A stretch of 64,000 bases of DNA from Butyrivibrio sp. AE3009 (lineage in GTDB: Bacteria > Bacillota > Clostridia > Lachnospirales > Lachnospiraceae), in NCBI RefSeq assembly GCF_000420845.1, contig NZ_ATVS01000003.1, forward strand, positions 160,670-224,669, read 5' to 3'. The notes beneath the pieces are model-generated. The model saw nothing but the letters and a program-made list of their open reading frames with translations, ran no database searches and was not told the DNA's origin. This document shows, in pieces, positions 25,358-35,300 of this stretch (the first letter of the stretch is position 1; each line of letters starts with the position of its first letter). Made by a program: the position numbers and the translations under genes.

Positions 25358-25405
25358 AAAAAAATGTGATGTCATATCTCATTGTCTAAGAATAACATCA
25401 CATTT
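25358..25405 (-). terminator. Terminator at the end of the contractile injection operon
   Basis: Perfect 11-bp arms AAATGTGATGT / ACATCACATTT (25405-25395 and 25372-25362) are followed on the minus strand by a run of seven T that overlaps the end of the stem. It sits about 50 bases after the response regulator stop, and the GH127 ribosome binding site follows at once. The sequence could also terminate plus-strand transcription. Confidence 0.85.
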
Positions 25406-25456
25406 TTATGATTAGAATGTTATAAAGTTTGAAATGGTATCAATTTGGAAGATGGA

Positions 25457-26266
25457 TCATTCCTCCTCCAAATCATAGCTGATCTCATCCAGCTCCGCGT
25501 GGTAGAATTCGGACCAGCTGTACTGGTTCATATAATCTCCCACATATTTGTACTTGGAATCATTACCGTAGTCAAGCCAGTCGTAGAGATCACATTCAAT
25601 CTTGTCCTTGGCAATTGCCATGCTGCCACGCTGCTTGAGAATGATACCGTCAAGCTTAAGCCTGGTGAAAGTATTCTGAAGGTCCTGCCTTAGGTTACAA
25701 AGATATGACAGCTTCTTTTCCGGATCTCCGTCATCCTCCCAGAGGGATGCGATGATCTCACCGTTGCTGGTCTGGGCACCTCTGTTATTTACAAGAAGTG
25801 CCACTATTTCCTTGGTCCTTGTATACTTAAAGGCCACAGGCTCCCCGTCAACAAATAGTTCAAAATTGCCGAAGGTCTGGGCAAAAACTCTTTTGTATCT
25901 CTTTTTGGTCTCGGGATAACGAAGCTGCTCCAGTTCCTTTTTTACCTCATTCCCGGAACCGGGCTTTTTTAGATATCCACTGGCATGAAGCTTCATGGCT
26001 TCGAAGGCATAGTCGGTATTATCCGTGAGATAAATCAGATTTACAAAGGGATTCAGGTCCTTCAGATACTTGCCGAGATCAAGTCCCGTCAGCTCGGGCA
26101 TCTCCACATCCAGAAATGCCACATCTATCTCTTCTTCTCTTGCCTTGGCAAGAGCTGCCAGAGAACTGTCATAATAATAGCAGGTTGCATCGGGAATGGT
26201 CTTGGATAATAATTCCTTAATCTTTTTCAGGGATGCGCTGTCACTGTCTACTGCAAGTACTCTCAC
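25457..26266 (-). CDS. Response regulator (receiver plus winged-helix DNA-binding domain)
   Basis: This is a 269-residue protein. Receiver domain: acidic residues in VDSDS near residue 7, phosphorylation site Asp53 in FLDVEMPELTG, and the conserved Lys in YLKKPGSG near residue 104. After residue 130 comes a domain resembling an OmpR/SARP winged helix (FGNFELFVDGEPVAFKYTRTKEIVALL, then SNGEIIASLWEDD), followed by a short bacterial-activator-like tail. It is the last gene of the CIS array and overlaps the preceding gene by four bases. No ordinary histidine kinase is nearby; the operon's GHKL protein lacks an obvious phospho-acceptor His. It may regulate the operon in response to an unlinked kinase. 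Confidence 0.82.
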   Translation of the reverse strand: MRVLAVDSDSASLKKIKELLSKTIPDATCYYYDSSLAALAKAREEEIDVAFLDVEMPELTGLDLGKYLKDLNPFVNLIYLTDNTDYAFEAMKLHASGYLKKPGSGNEVKKELEQLRYPETKKRYKRVFAQTFGNFELFVDGEPVAFKYTRTKEIVALLVNNRGAQTSNGEIIASLWEDDGDPEKKLSYLCNLRQDLQNTFTRLKLDGIILKQRGSMAIAKDKIECDLYDWLDYGNDSKYKYVGDYMNQYSWSEFYHAELDEISYDLEEE

Positions 26267-26778
26267 TGCGCACCTTCTTTCGGCAGGGATACGCTTTTGA
26301 CCTGCTGATTCTTCCTCTGCTCCGGTGTCATGTGAAGAGGATCTGCCTCTCCCACCACCAGGGTTTCTCCGTCGTTAAGAGCCGCCTCATGAAGTGGCCC
26401 CGAGTTCATGTCTGCCAGTACCAGTGCAGCAAACCTGTCATAATTATCATCGTCTATAACGGGAAAATGATATTTCATTCGATACCAGTGCTCCGGATCG
26501 TAGCCGGCGTCACCGATGTAGAGCCTGTCAGCGGTATCAGCAACCTCTTGAACCCCGGCCTTTTCCCCGGGCTCCAATCCGGCGTCCTCACAAAAAAGAA
26601 CACCGTAGGCCTTAAGGATCCTGTCCCTTACAGTTTCATCGCTGCCATTTTTATTTTTTCTCCCCGTAGGAGTGTCCATTACTTCGTAGTAATAGTCCTG
26701 GGACTCCTCACTTTCTTCAAAACTCACAATCGCATCGTAGAACTTTCTGATGTCGATATCTTTAGCTAATGATGCCAT
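26263..26778 (-). CDS. Unknown protein of the CIS operon (171 residues)
   Basis: I do not recognise this acidic, soluble protein. It has a Tyr/Asp-rich N-terminal half and a segment ADRLYIGDAGYDPEHWYRMK near residues 83-102, no membrane helix, no signal peptide and no repeats. A strong GAGGAGG binding site precedes its ATG, and its stop overlaps the response regulator start, so it is clearly expressed with the regulator. It lies between the second AAA+ ATPase and the regulator. A role in sensing or in handling the regulator would fit but is guesswork. Confidence 0.6.
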   Translation of the reverse strand: MASLAKDIDIRKFYDAIVSFEESEESQDYYYEVMDTPTGRKNKNGSDETVRDRILKAYGVLFCEDAGLEPGEKAGVQEVADTADRLYIGDAGYDPEHWYRMKYHFPVIDDDNYDRFAALVLADMNSGPLHEAALNDGETLVVGEADPLHMTPEQRKNQQVKSVSLPKEGAQ

Positions 26779-26840
26779 TGGTCCTCCTCATAAAATGTTT
26801 TATTATTCTATCTTATCACCAAAGTGCATCGGAAAGTACA

Positions 26841-28859
26841 CTAGATCAGATAAGCATATTTCCCCAGAAGATCAAAGGTAAAGGCGACACTGCTCCCCTT
26901 GGAAAGCTCCATTTTAAGGGCCTTCATCAGGTGTCTCATGGTCAGCCTGTCACCCTCCGCAGCAGCCATTGAGCAGGCATTCAGGAACACAGTCTTGATA
27001 ACGCTGCCGGTGAAATCCTTGAACTGCTCCGCCAGAAAATCGATATCGATTTCATCGTGGGGAATCCTGTCATTAATAAGGCTCTCCCAGATTTCCTTCC
27101 TCATCTCTGTATCAGGATTGTCGAAATGAGCCACATATCTGATCCTTCGCATAAAGGCAGGATCAATGTTTCCCTTTATATTCGTCGCCATTATGACGAT
27201 CCCGCTGTAGGATTCTATGCGCTGCAAAAGATAAGAGATCTCATTGTTGGCATACTTATCCTTGGAATCCTTCACTTCGCTTCTTTTTCCAAATATGGAA
27301 TCCGCCTCATCGAAGAACAGAACCACATTGGCTTTTTCCGCAAAAGAGAACACTTTTTCCAGGTTCTTCTCGGTTTCGCCTATGTACTTGTCCACTACAT
27401 TTGACAGATTGATCTGATATAAAGGAATGGCAAGCTCTCCTGCTATGGCATTGGCGGTCATGGTCTTACCGGTTCCCGGAGGGCCGCTTAGAAGAAGACT
27501 CATGGCGCTTCCGTAGATGTAATTCTCCTTCTGGCCCCATTCATCGAATACCTTGTTGCCTATCCTCACGCTCTTGATGACATTTTCAATAACTTCCTTT
27601 ATATCCACATTGAGCTTCACATCCTTAAGCCTGATCCTGGGATAGATTATCCTTCCCAGCTTAAGGTTTTTCTCCATACCACCCGCAGACAGTGCAAGCC
27701 TTGACAGGAACATGTTCCTGTCTTCACCGTCTCTTTTCTTTATGCTTTCCAGACCTCTTATAACGCTCATGGTCTCGCTGGCATTAAGGTGATAGCGCAT
27801 GGCTGCTTCATTTGGATCAACATCAATATCATAGAGCTTTGAAAAGCCTGTCCATAAAAGCTTTCTCTCATCATAAGACAGCCTCTCGGGAAGCTCCAGA
27901 ATGAGCGCATCTTTCCTTCGTCTTTTCTTGATCAGAGCAGCTGACGTGTCGCAGCAGATGATAAGCGGCACCTCATAGTCAACAATGACATCCGCCACAT
28001 CCCTCTCAAAGGCCTCAAGTATATTCTCATCATTATCATTTGTAAGCTCATCCGTAATGCCGTATATGCAGATGCCCGCATTCTGCAGCATTGCTTCTCT
28101 CACAAGCTCACTTCGTAGTCTTAAAAAAAGCTCACGCCCGGAGCCCGTAAGGTCTTTAAGACTGATAAACAGAAAATCCCTGGCTATGCTTTTGGCAATA
28201 TGCTTTGCCAGAAACCTTCTGCCTCCCTGCCTTGAGAGCTGAACTACCTTGCCGCCCTTATCAAAAAATTCCGAGCCCTCCTTGAGAATATCCAGGTTAA
28301 TAAAGGGCTCATGGAGATCTGTGTCTTTATCAAACAGCTCACAATACATGGATAAAAGACCGGTCATTTCATCACTTCCTTCAAGGAAAGAGACCAGCCT
28401 GTCATCAAGCTTAAGCTGCTGATACATTATGGGAGAGGCGGTGGAATCAAGGTTAAAGAACACACGCAAAGGGAGGGCATATTCCAGCACCTCCTTCTCG
28501 GAGGGAAAAGGAACACCCTCGATTGCATAAGCCAGTCCCAGGCATACTCCGCATTTAAAGTATTTTTGAATATAATCATTGAGATCGGAATAGAAAAAAG
28601 CTGCCAGTGACAGATCAAGAAGTGATCTCATCACATTACTTTTTCCCAGCATATCAAGAAGAGCAAAATATCTTACGGCCTGATGGTCTGACAATTGTCT
28701 TTCCTGCTGCGCCCAGTTGTCAATGGCGTCCTTGTCCCCTCTTGAAACCGCATCCAGAAGCTGAGGATATTCCGCGACGGAATCCTCATAGCCCTTTTGT
28801 CTGAGTACTTCATCACAGCGCATCAGGATGAAGCTTACGTTGGTCTCCAGGTAAGTCAT
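26841..28859 (-). CDS. AAA+ ATPase, CIS-associated (second copy)
   Basis: This 672-residue protein has a helical N-terminal part (1-195). A degenerate ATPase-like module follows (about 200-320: GGRRFLAKHIAKSIARDFL, then GICIYGITDE, without an intact P-loop). The active AAA+ domain has Walker A GPPGTGKT (about 459-466), Walker B VVLFFDEAD (about 512-520), sensor MATN and arginine finger FMRRIRY. AAA+ ATPases of this kind are a constant part of extracellular-type contractile injection systems (Afp15/Pvc15) and are thought to act in assembly or cargo loading. The layout matches the other AAA+ protein at 44381-46780. The start ATG follows the stop of the preceding gene by 5 bases. Confidence 0.85.
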   Translation of the reverse strand: MTYLETNVSFILMRCDEVLRQKGYEDSVAEYPQLLDAVSRGDKDAIDNWAQQERQLSDHQAVRYFALLDMLGKSNVMRSLLDLSLAAFFYSDLNDYIQKYFKCGVCLGLAYAIEGVPFPSEKEVLEYALPLRVFFNLDSTASPIMYQQLKLDDRLVSFLEGSDEMTGLLSMYCELFDKDTDLHEPFINLDILKEGSEFFDKGGKVVQLSRQGGRRFLAKHIAKSIARDFLFISLKDLTGSGRELFLRLRSELVREAMLQNAGICIYGITDELTNDNDENILEAFERDVADVIVDYEVPLIICCDTSAALIKKRRRKDALILELPERLSYDERKLLWTGFSKLYDIDVDPNEAAMRYHLNASETMSVIRGLESIKKRDGEDRNMFLSRLALSAGGMEKNLKLGRIIYPRIRLKDVKLNVDIKEVIENVIKSVRIGNKVFDEWGQKENYIYGSAMSLLLSGPPGTGKTMTANAIAGELAIPLYQINLSNVVDKYIGETEKNLEKVFSFAEKANVVLFFDEADSIFGKRSEVKDSKDKYANNEISYLLQRIESYSGIVIMATNIKGNIDPAFMRRIRYVAHFDNPDTEMRKEIWESLINDRIPHDEIDIDFLAEQFKDFTGSVIKTVFLNACSMAAAEGDRLTMRHLMKALKMELSKGSSVAFTFDLLGKYAYLI

Positions 28860-28864
28860 GTCTT

Positions 28865-29464
28865 TTACTCTTTTCCGAAAAATTGATCCAGCTGTCTTAT
28901 TTTCTCTTCCAGTTCACCCAGTTCAGAAATATCCCTTAAATAATTCAGGTAGGAATCCAGAGTCGTGATCTGATTTCCCCCTGCCACATACAATATCAGA
29001 TCGATAAAAACGTCCAGCTGGTCCAATACAGTGGCCAGGAAAAATCTGATATTCTCTCTTTCATACTCTGCTGCTCCGATGTTTATGGGCTTTCTGTAGC
29101 CGTAAAAGATCTGTCTCAGGGGCTTGTAGAGACAGAAATTTCCGAAGGAAGGAAACTCGCCTGTCGACAGTATCACATTGATATCGTTGATGGCAGATGC
29201 CACGATTCCGAAGTTTTCAGGTTCAACTTCCTTAGCCAGAGTAATATTAAAATGCACCGCCGGGTAGGGATAGTCCTCCCCGTTTGGGATTGCCTCAATG
29301 GCAGCTTCAATTATTGCCTCGGCGTCATTGACTCCTATGTGCTCCGCAACTGCCCTCAGTACGCCTTCACTATCCTCGCATTCCCCAAATAGCAGCTCAA
29401 AATCTTCCTTAAGATTTTTTCTTATCTCGTTAAATCCTGATACATCCTCATTGTTTGTTCCCAT
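28865..29464 (-). CDS. Unknown helical protein of the CIS operon (199 residues)
   Basis: The start is the ATG at 29464 with GGGGGAG five bases before it; a TTG 15 bases upstream would include the binding site and is rejected. The protein is acidic and mainly helical, with a hydrophobic stretch near residue 160 (FFLATVLDQLDVFIDLILYVAGG) too mixed to be a sure membrane segment. It lies between the 915-residue protein and the AAA+ ATPase. It has no similarity that I can see to the DUF4255 tail-cap proteins that often sit beside such ATPases. It may be a chaperone or adaptor for the large upstream proteins. Confidence 0.6.
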   Translation of the reverse strand: MGTNNEDVSGFNEIRKNLKEDFELLFGECEDSEGVLRAVAEHIGVNDAEAIIEAAIEAIPNGEDYPYPAVHFNITLAKEVEPENFGIVASAINDINVILSTGEFPSFGNFCLYKPLRQIFYGYRKPINIGAAEYERENIRFFLATVLDQLDVFIDLILYVAGGNQITTLDSYLNYLRDISELGELEEKIRQLDQFFGKE

Positions 29465-29479
29465 TTTCTCCCCCTTCAA

Positions 29480-32227
29480 TTATGAAATAGATTCAAGAAG
29501 TACATTTCTCCAATCAGATGGTGCGCCTACGGAATCAAGAAGCTTTTTAAAGCTTACTCTTTGAACAAACTGATTGTAGGTTTCACCCTCGTTTCTCTTA
29601 AAGAATGTGCTGACCACTTCTTCTGCAAGCCTCCTGTCACCTTCATTTGGTGAGGCCTTAGAATTCATCAAAAGAGCATGAGTATCCACAGCCATGAAAA
29701 CGCGCATCAGTGGAGCCAGGTAATGCTTATTATTTATACCGGTCTCTTCCTTTAAGATATCATTAAATCCGGAAACGCTGTCCAGTCCGCTGTCTCCAAG
29801 GACATAACCCACATTACTCTTTCTAAGCCCTTTTCCGATGGCGGCGTTAACAATTTTCCCAAGAAAACTTGTTACCTTGCCGGCAAGCTTAAAAGGAAAC
29901 GATATCGGGTTAAACCAGGACATTTTTTCTCCAAGTCCCATAGTTGTTCCTGTGATATTCAGTCCCTTGGCAATACCATCAATAACAGAATTCGGAATTT
30001 CCCTTCCTGATTTCTGCTTTGCAAGTCTTAAGTAAAATGCCGCCTGGGAATTCTGATTGGCAGCATTTCCCAATTGCTGGGCATCACGCTCTTCATTACT
30101 GGGATTGACAATTACCCGCTTTGCTGTCTGCATAGCTGTATTAATTCGTTCGGAACTACTGCCAAGTCTGTTTAAGGAACCCCAGGATGCGATTACCGAA
30201 ATTGCATCTTTCAGAACTCCAAACAGATCTTTTACAATTGAAACAATACCCTTGACGGGATCCGGAATCCATTTGAGAGAATCGAGTATGTCCGCTCCCC
30301 CGGAAATAAATCCCAGGACATTGTCAATAATCTTGGATATATGAGGCCATTTGTCATCCCCGGGCTTGATCTTTCTGAGCTTTCCCAGTGACTCAATGGC
30401 GTTATAAATATTCTTTATCATCAAAATTACAGTGTTGATCACATTGCTGATGCTAACGCCAAGGGTAGCATCCCCCAGCATTGCCATGACAGGTAAAGCC
30501 GCAGCGGAAATACCTCCCGCAATTCCAAAGCCGTACTTTTTGTCAAATTCCATGAGACTGCTGGTGGTACCAATATATTTAATATATTGTTTATCCATGA
30601 GTTCCTTGTTAACTCCGGGCAAATTCTTTGAATCACCCAAAGCAGCGCTTGTAATTCCACCCAGCGTGTCGATAAGTGATCCGTCAAGAAGGCTCTGTCC
30701 CAGATTGGTAAAGGAAAAAACGCCTTCTCTTCTGGACATAAAGCTCCTCTTAACATGCTGGTCCTGAACCACACCGGGATTCTCGTTATAATTGAGATAG
30801 TACTGGATGCTGGCGCTGTTGACATGCTTAAAAAAGTCAGACCTTCTGATGGCTCTTCTCAGTCTCTCCTGTTCATTGGTCTTTTTCCAGTTAGGGGTTC
30901 CGAAATACGTCGTCTGGGACTGATCCAGAATATCGTCTTTATTCTCGGAGAAAAATTCATCATTGATAAAAAATCCCCTTACCCTGTTGCCGGTTCTTTT
31001 GGATTTGGCAGTATAGATCTTGGAAGATTTCTGAGAAAAGAGGAGACTTCCGTTGGAGGCACGCTCATCCGCCACAAGATTGAAGGCATTCATTGCCTGT
31101 CGCTCGTCCTTGTTCACCTCGTTTTCAACCATAGCTCCGCCGGGGCCCACCTGATGTCTTGCCAGATATCCCTTGAAATTGTTGTCGATCTTAACGATTC
31201 TTCTGGGAGCATTCCCTTCCTGCTCATCTCCAAGGTTATTGATTCCTGCAGCGAAGGCCTCGAATTTGGCCATTGTGTGACGCTTGACCATGCCCTCCAG
31301 GACGTTATTTGAATTTTCATTCAAAGCTCTGGAAACACTGAATTCAAAATTGCTGTCATTATATGGATTATTGCGGGCATCATTGGCAAAGTTGTTGATG
31401 TTTTCAATGTTATATACACCTATATACTCAGATATATTCTTGGCAACAACTTCCTGCGGTGCCGGATTAGCAGCATCAGGTCGTTCAAAACCGGTCTTTA
31501 ACTGATCCTCGGTCTTCTCCCTGGACATCATGTAATAATTTGCCATAAGCTTGTCATAAGCTCTGTATCTGGGCTTAAAAGTGTTCCTCTTATAATCTGC
31601 CAGATAATTATTCCAGCTTTCATTCAAAGAAGCAATCTGGGAAACGGCATTATTTGCTTCAACACGAGACTTTTGATAAGTTGCGAGAGCACTGTTTGTT
31701 TTACCTTCATACCTTCCGAATACTCGTTTAAGAAAACCCGGGTCCTCTGCCTGATGGGCCTGAATCCGGACTTTCAGACGCCTCAGCTCATCCGCATCCT
31801 CATTCTGGGCACTGGCTATCAGATTATCAATTGTTGCCACCATAGCATTAGCATCTGCTACACTCATGCGACTGCGGGCAAGAAGATATTCTCCGTACCT
31901 GATCTTTGACTCACGAATTTTTCTCTTGGCTAAAGCTGCCGCAGGAAGCATCTGATTATTTTTGTGATCCTGGTGCTGCCTTGCCATTTCCGCAGCCTCT
32001 TCAGCTGACAGTCGGTTTTCCTGTGCCATACGGGCCCGCAGAGTATTTCTTACGCCAACAGCTACATCTTCTCTATCAGCAGCGCCGCCGGCAAGTGCAT
32101 TTTCCCCTGAATCCATAAAATTGTGTTTGTTAACAAGAGCATTACCGTTCAGGGTGCCAACATCACTGACAAGACCCTTTTCAAAAGACATTTTTTTCGG
32201 AGCTGCTTCTTTTACTTCAGGTGGCAT
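29480..32227 (-). CDS. Large unknown protein, candidate CIS cargo (915 residues)
   Basis: I do not recognise the family. The N-terminal 200 residues are Ala/Arg/Asn-rich and helical (ADANAMVATIDNLIASAQNEDADELRRLK). The middle is polar. At about 560-700 lies a set of amphipathic to hydrophobic helices (GFGIAGGISAAALPVMAML, VSISNVINTVILMIKNIYNAI, VKGIVSIVKDLFGVLKDAI). The C-terminus is again helical. There is no signal peptide, no transmembrane anchor of normal type and no enzyme motif that I can see. The pattern of soluble protein plus buried hydrophobic hairpins is seen in pore-forming or membrane-inserting toxins, but that is inference. A good GGAGG site precedes the ATG. It follows the 2528-residue gene by 132 bases and should share its job. 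Confidence 0.6.
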   Translation of the reverse strand: MPPEVKEAAPKKMSFEKGLVSDVGTLNGNALVNKHNFMDSGENALAGGAADREDVAVGVRNTLRARMAQENRLSAEEAAEMARQHQDHKNNQMLPAAALAKRKIRESKIRYGEYLLARSRMSVADANAMVATIDNLIASAQNEDADELRRLKVRIQAHQAEDPGFLKRVFGRYEGKTNSALATYQKSRVEANNAVSQIASLNESWNNYLADYKRNTFKPRYRAYDKLMANYYMMSREKTEDQLKTGFERPDAANPAPQEVVAKNISEYIGVYNIENINNFANDARNNPYNDSNFEFSVSRALNENSNNVLEGMVKRHTMAKFEAFAAGINNLGDEQEGNAPRRIVKIDNNFKGYLARHQVGPGGAMVENEVNKDERQAMNAFNLVADERASNGSLLFSQKSSKIYTAKSKRTGNRVRGFFINDEFFSENKDDILDQSQTTYFGTPNWKKTNEQERLRRAIRRSDFFKHVNSASIQYYLNYNENPGVVQDQHVKRSFMSRREGVFSFTNLGQSLLDGSLIDTLGGITSAALGDSKNLPGVNKELMDKQYIKYIGTTSSLMEFDKKYGFGIAGGISAAALPVMAMLGDATLGVSISNVINTVILMIKNIYNAIESLGKLRKIKPGDDKWPHISKIIDNVLGFISGGADILDSLKWIPDPVKGIVSIVKDLFGVLKDAISVIASWGSLNRLGSSSERINTAMQTAKRVIVNPSNEERDAQQLGNAANQNSQAAFYLRLAKQKSGREIPNSVIDGIAKGLNITGTTMGLGEKMSWFNPISFPFKLAGKVTSFLGKIVNAAIGKGLRKSNVGYVLGDSGLDSVSGFNDILKEETGINNKHYLAPLMRVFMAVDTHALLMNSKASPNEGDRRLAEEVVSTFFKRNEGETYNQFVQRVSFKKLLDSVGAPSDWRNVLLESIS

Positions 32228-32359
32228 AATATAACCTCCGTGTCGAATAGATCATTCTTCGCAGAATAGTTGATATATCGATTATTAATAGTGTAACATA
32301 GCAATCATACTCGCTCAACCTTGGGCAGTGAATGAGGTTTTAAGCTGTTTAAGCAGTAA

Positions 32360-35300
32360 TCATGCTGCCTTCATCTTGTCAAAAATTCCGGTGATGGCAG
32401 ATGCATCGGTCTTACCAATCTGATCCTTAAGTCCCAGTACCAGCATAACTGTCGTTGCCATTACCTTGGTCTCCCTTACGGGATTGAACTTGCTGGCGCA
32501 GTATGCAATGGAAGTTGCCATCTTCATACCCGTATCCCGGACAAGCTCATCCTCGTTTTCATATCCACTGCCCTTGCAAACGATATCAAGAACATCCCGG
32601 TCCATAAGCTCTGCCTGCATAACCTCCTTAGAGCCCGACAGCTGCTCATAGCTGCCTTTGATATCGGACACGAGCTTTTGTCCCTTATCTGTCTCGGTAT
32701 AATAGCTCCTGAGCATTTTTCTGTCTTTGATACATCTTATGCAGTAAAAAGCAAACTGAACTCCAGCGTCCACAGCGCTCTTAACAAGGCTGGTGGCCAC
32801 ACCTGCATCAAGCTTTCCAAAAATTTCTTCGCCAAGGGCCATGCTCATATCAATGACATCTTTGGCAATAGCCATGTTCTGGATGGTATTGGCGGTTTCT
32901 TTGGACATGTGCTGAAGGTCTCTGTGCTCCTCCACAACATTTTCTTTTATCTTCTTTTGTCTCTCGTTCTCGAAGGCCTCCGCATCCTTAAGGGTCTTCT
33001 TATCCTTATCTCTTGTCTCCTGGCTGTTTGACATGTTCTCAGCCTTGTTAAGAAGCCTCTTATTTTGGATACTAAGGGCAATATCCCTGAAGCCGTCGAT
33101 ATATACCTTGTATTTATTTACCTTTCCCACAACCCAGGATACCTTATCCAGCATACTTTCTGCGAAGCCTGTAAAGAGCTCTGTGGAACTCTTGATAAAT
33201 TCCACGCCCTCCTTGCCTATGGCGCCTTCTATAATGCCGGAAGTGACTTCTTTGGCCTTATCCTGTATAAGATCCACGAATTCCTGAGGCTTTTTAAGCA
33301 GCTCATCAACTTTCCCGTTGGCTTCTCTGTACTTGCTGATGGCAGATTTCACCACATCCAAAGTCTGTTTAACAAAAGGATTGGTGTCGTTATCTTCCTC
33401 AACTTCTCCCGTGTCCGGATCCACCTTGGACAGGACATAGGCGATGGCTTCGGAATATTTATTCTCAATGGTCTCCTTGATCGAAGTGGAAAGGGCTATT
33501 TTGACCACCGAATCGATGTCATCCATGTGTATCTTGGCATAGATCTTTTTCTTCATCTCCTCAGGCATTGCCCGAAGCTCGTTGTACTTGCCGGTGATGG
33601 CATGAATCTCATCCCTGATATCGCCGTACTGCTGCTCCACTTTATAATCGCCGATTATCGCATCAAGTCTCTTATCCTTGGCAAGCTCAGGCTTTTCCTC
33701 CATCTTTTTCCTGATAAGGTCACCTATCTTGTCAACCTTGATGCCCTCGGAGAAGGCTCCCACAATAAGCTCGTTTATCTCGTTGCCTAGGGAGGAACCG
33801 CTGGTGTACAGCTTTCCCACAAGCTGCTCCGTGACCATTCCCTCGATGTCGTAGCTCCTTGGATCGGTGGTGAGTATCTTCGGAAGATCCTTGATCCTCT
33901 TCTCTTTCTTCTCCTCATCGAGCTTTAACATCTCATCCAGCTTATCCATCCTTCTGTAGAGGCTGGGGCAGATAAGCTTGGTGACATCCTTTATTCCATT
34001 CTTAATATCAAAAATATTTACTCCGCCGACAGTGGCCAGATCTCCCAGGGCATCCTTGGTGATAAGCTTCTTGCCCTGCTGAACACCGGCTCTGAAGAAC
34101 TGATTGCCGGTATTATGAATGTTCTGGCGAAGAATGCTGTAATCCATGGATAACTGTCCGTGCCTTGTGATATCACCGGCGCTTCGATACAGCTCTTCGT
34201 TACCTTCGCGAAGATCCAGCTCGTAGGTAGCTCTGTTGACAAACTGAAGTGCACGAATGAACAGCTTCCAGTCCACAGCCGTATCTCTCTTGAATATGTA
34301 GTATTTCTCCTTGGCAAGCACATCCTCAACAGTTTTGGCACTCTTAAAGTCCGCAGTGTCATCAACCTGCGTTGACAGCAGAGATTTAAAGGCATCGGCA
34401 TACGCCGTCTCGGAGAGGGTCACACCCTTGTTGCCGCTCATGGTCTGATCTATGTACTCATCCATAAGTCTGAATCTTCCGGTCTCATTGGCAAAGCATC
34501 TCTCCTTGGAGGAACGGAAAATATTGAAGTAAAGATTTTTCTTTGATATATCAAGGAAATCTCTTCTTGCCAGGACCTTGATGAAGAGCTTTTTCTGGTT
34601 CTCATTAAGTCTGACATAACCGGAAAGAGCCAGCTTGGCATCCTCATAATCCTCGGAGACTCTGTCTTTTTCCGATTCCTTTTTGAGAAACTCCTCCAGT
34701 GAATCTCTCGTTATGGAGGCCGGATCCTTGTCCTTTACATGCTCTCTGTAGGCTTCAATGGCTTTCTTGTTACCGGTGGCCTCAATATATTTAGGTGCAT
34801 TCTGAAGTGCATACCTTGTAAGCCTGTCTTTATCAAGCTCATCCAGAAGGTCGATGGCCTTGCTGAGTATGTGCCAGTCCACCAGGCTCTTTCTCTCATA
34901 GCTCTGTGTGTCAAAATCCTTCTTGCCAAGTCTGCTGTCCTTGAGGGACCTGTTGTCCTTTACCTTGAAGCTGAGAGCCGTGATGAGAGCCTGCATACAG
35001 GCTCCTCCGCTTCCAAACTTCTCCAAAGCCTTCTCCTGATTGTCTTCGGAGAACAAAAGCTTAAGCTCTTCCCTCTTATCCTCATCGATATGCTTGCCCG
35101 ACTCCTTGGAACTGTCATCCAGAACAGCTCTGTTCTGAAGAATGGCGATAAGTCGGTACATATCAATGGCGTCCATCTTCTCAAGCCTCTTGGCTACCTT
35201 TTTCCTGTCCTCGATCTCACTGTTTGCTTTCTTTAGGGCAACTTTTGCCAGCAGAGGTGCTCCCATGGTAAGGGGCACTTTGGCTGCGGTCTTGGAATAA

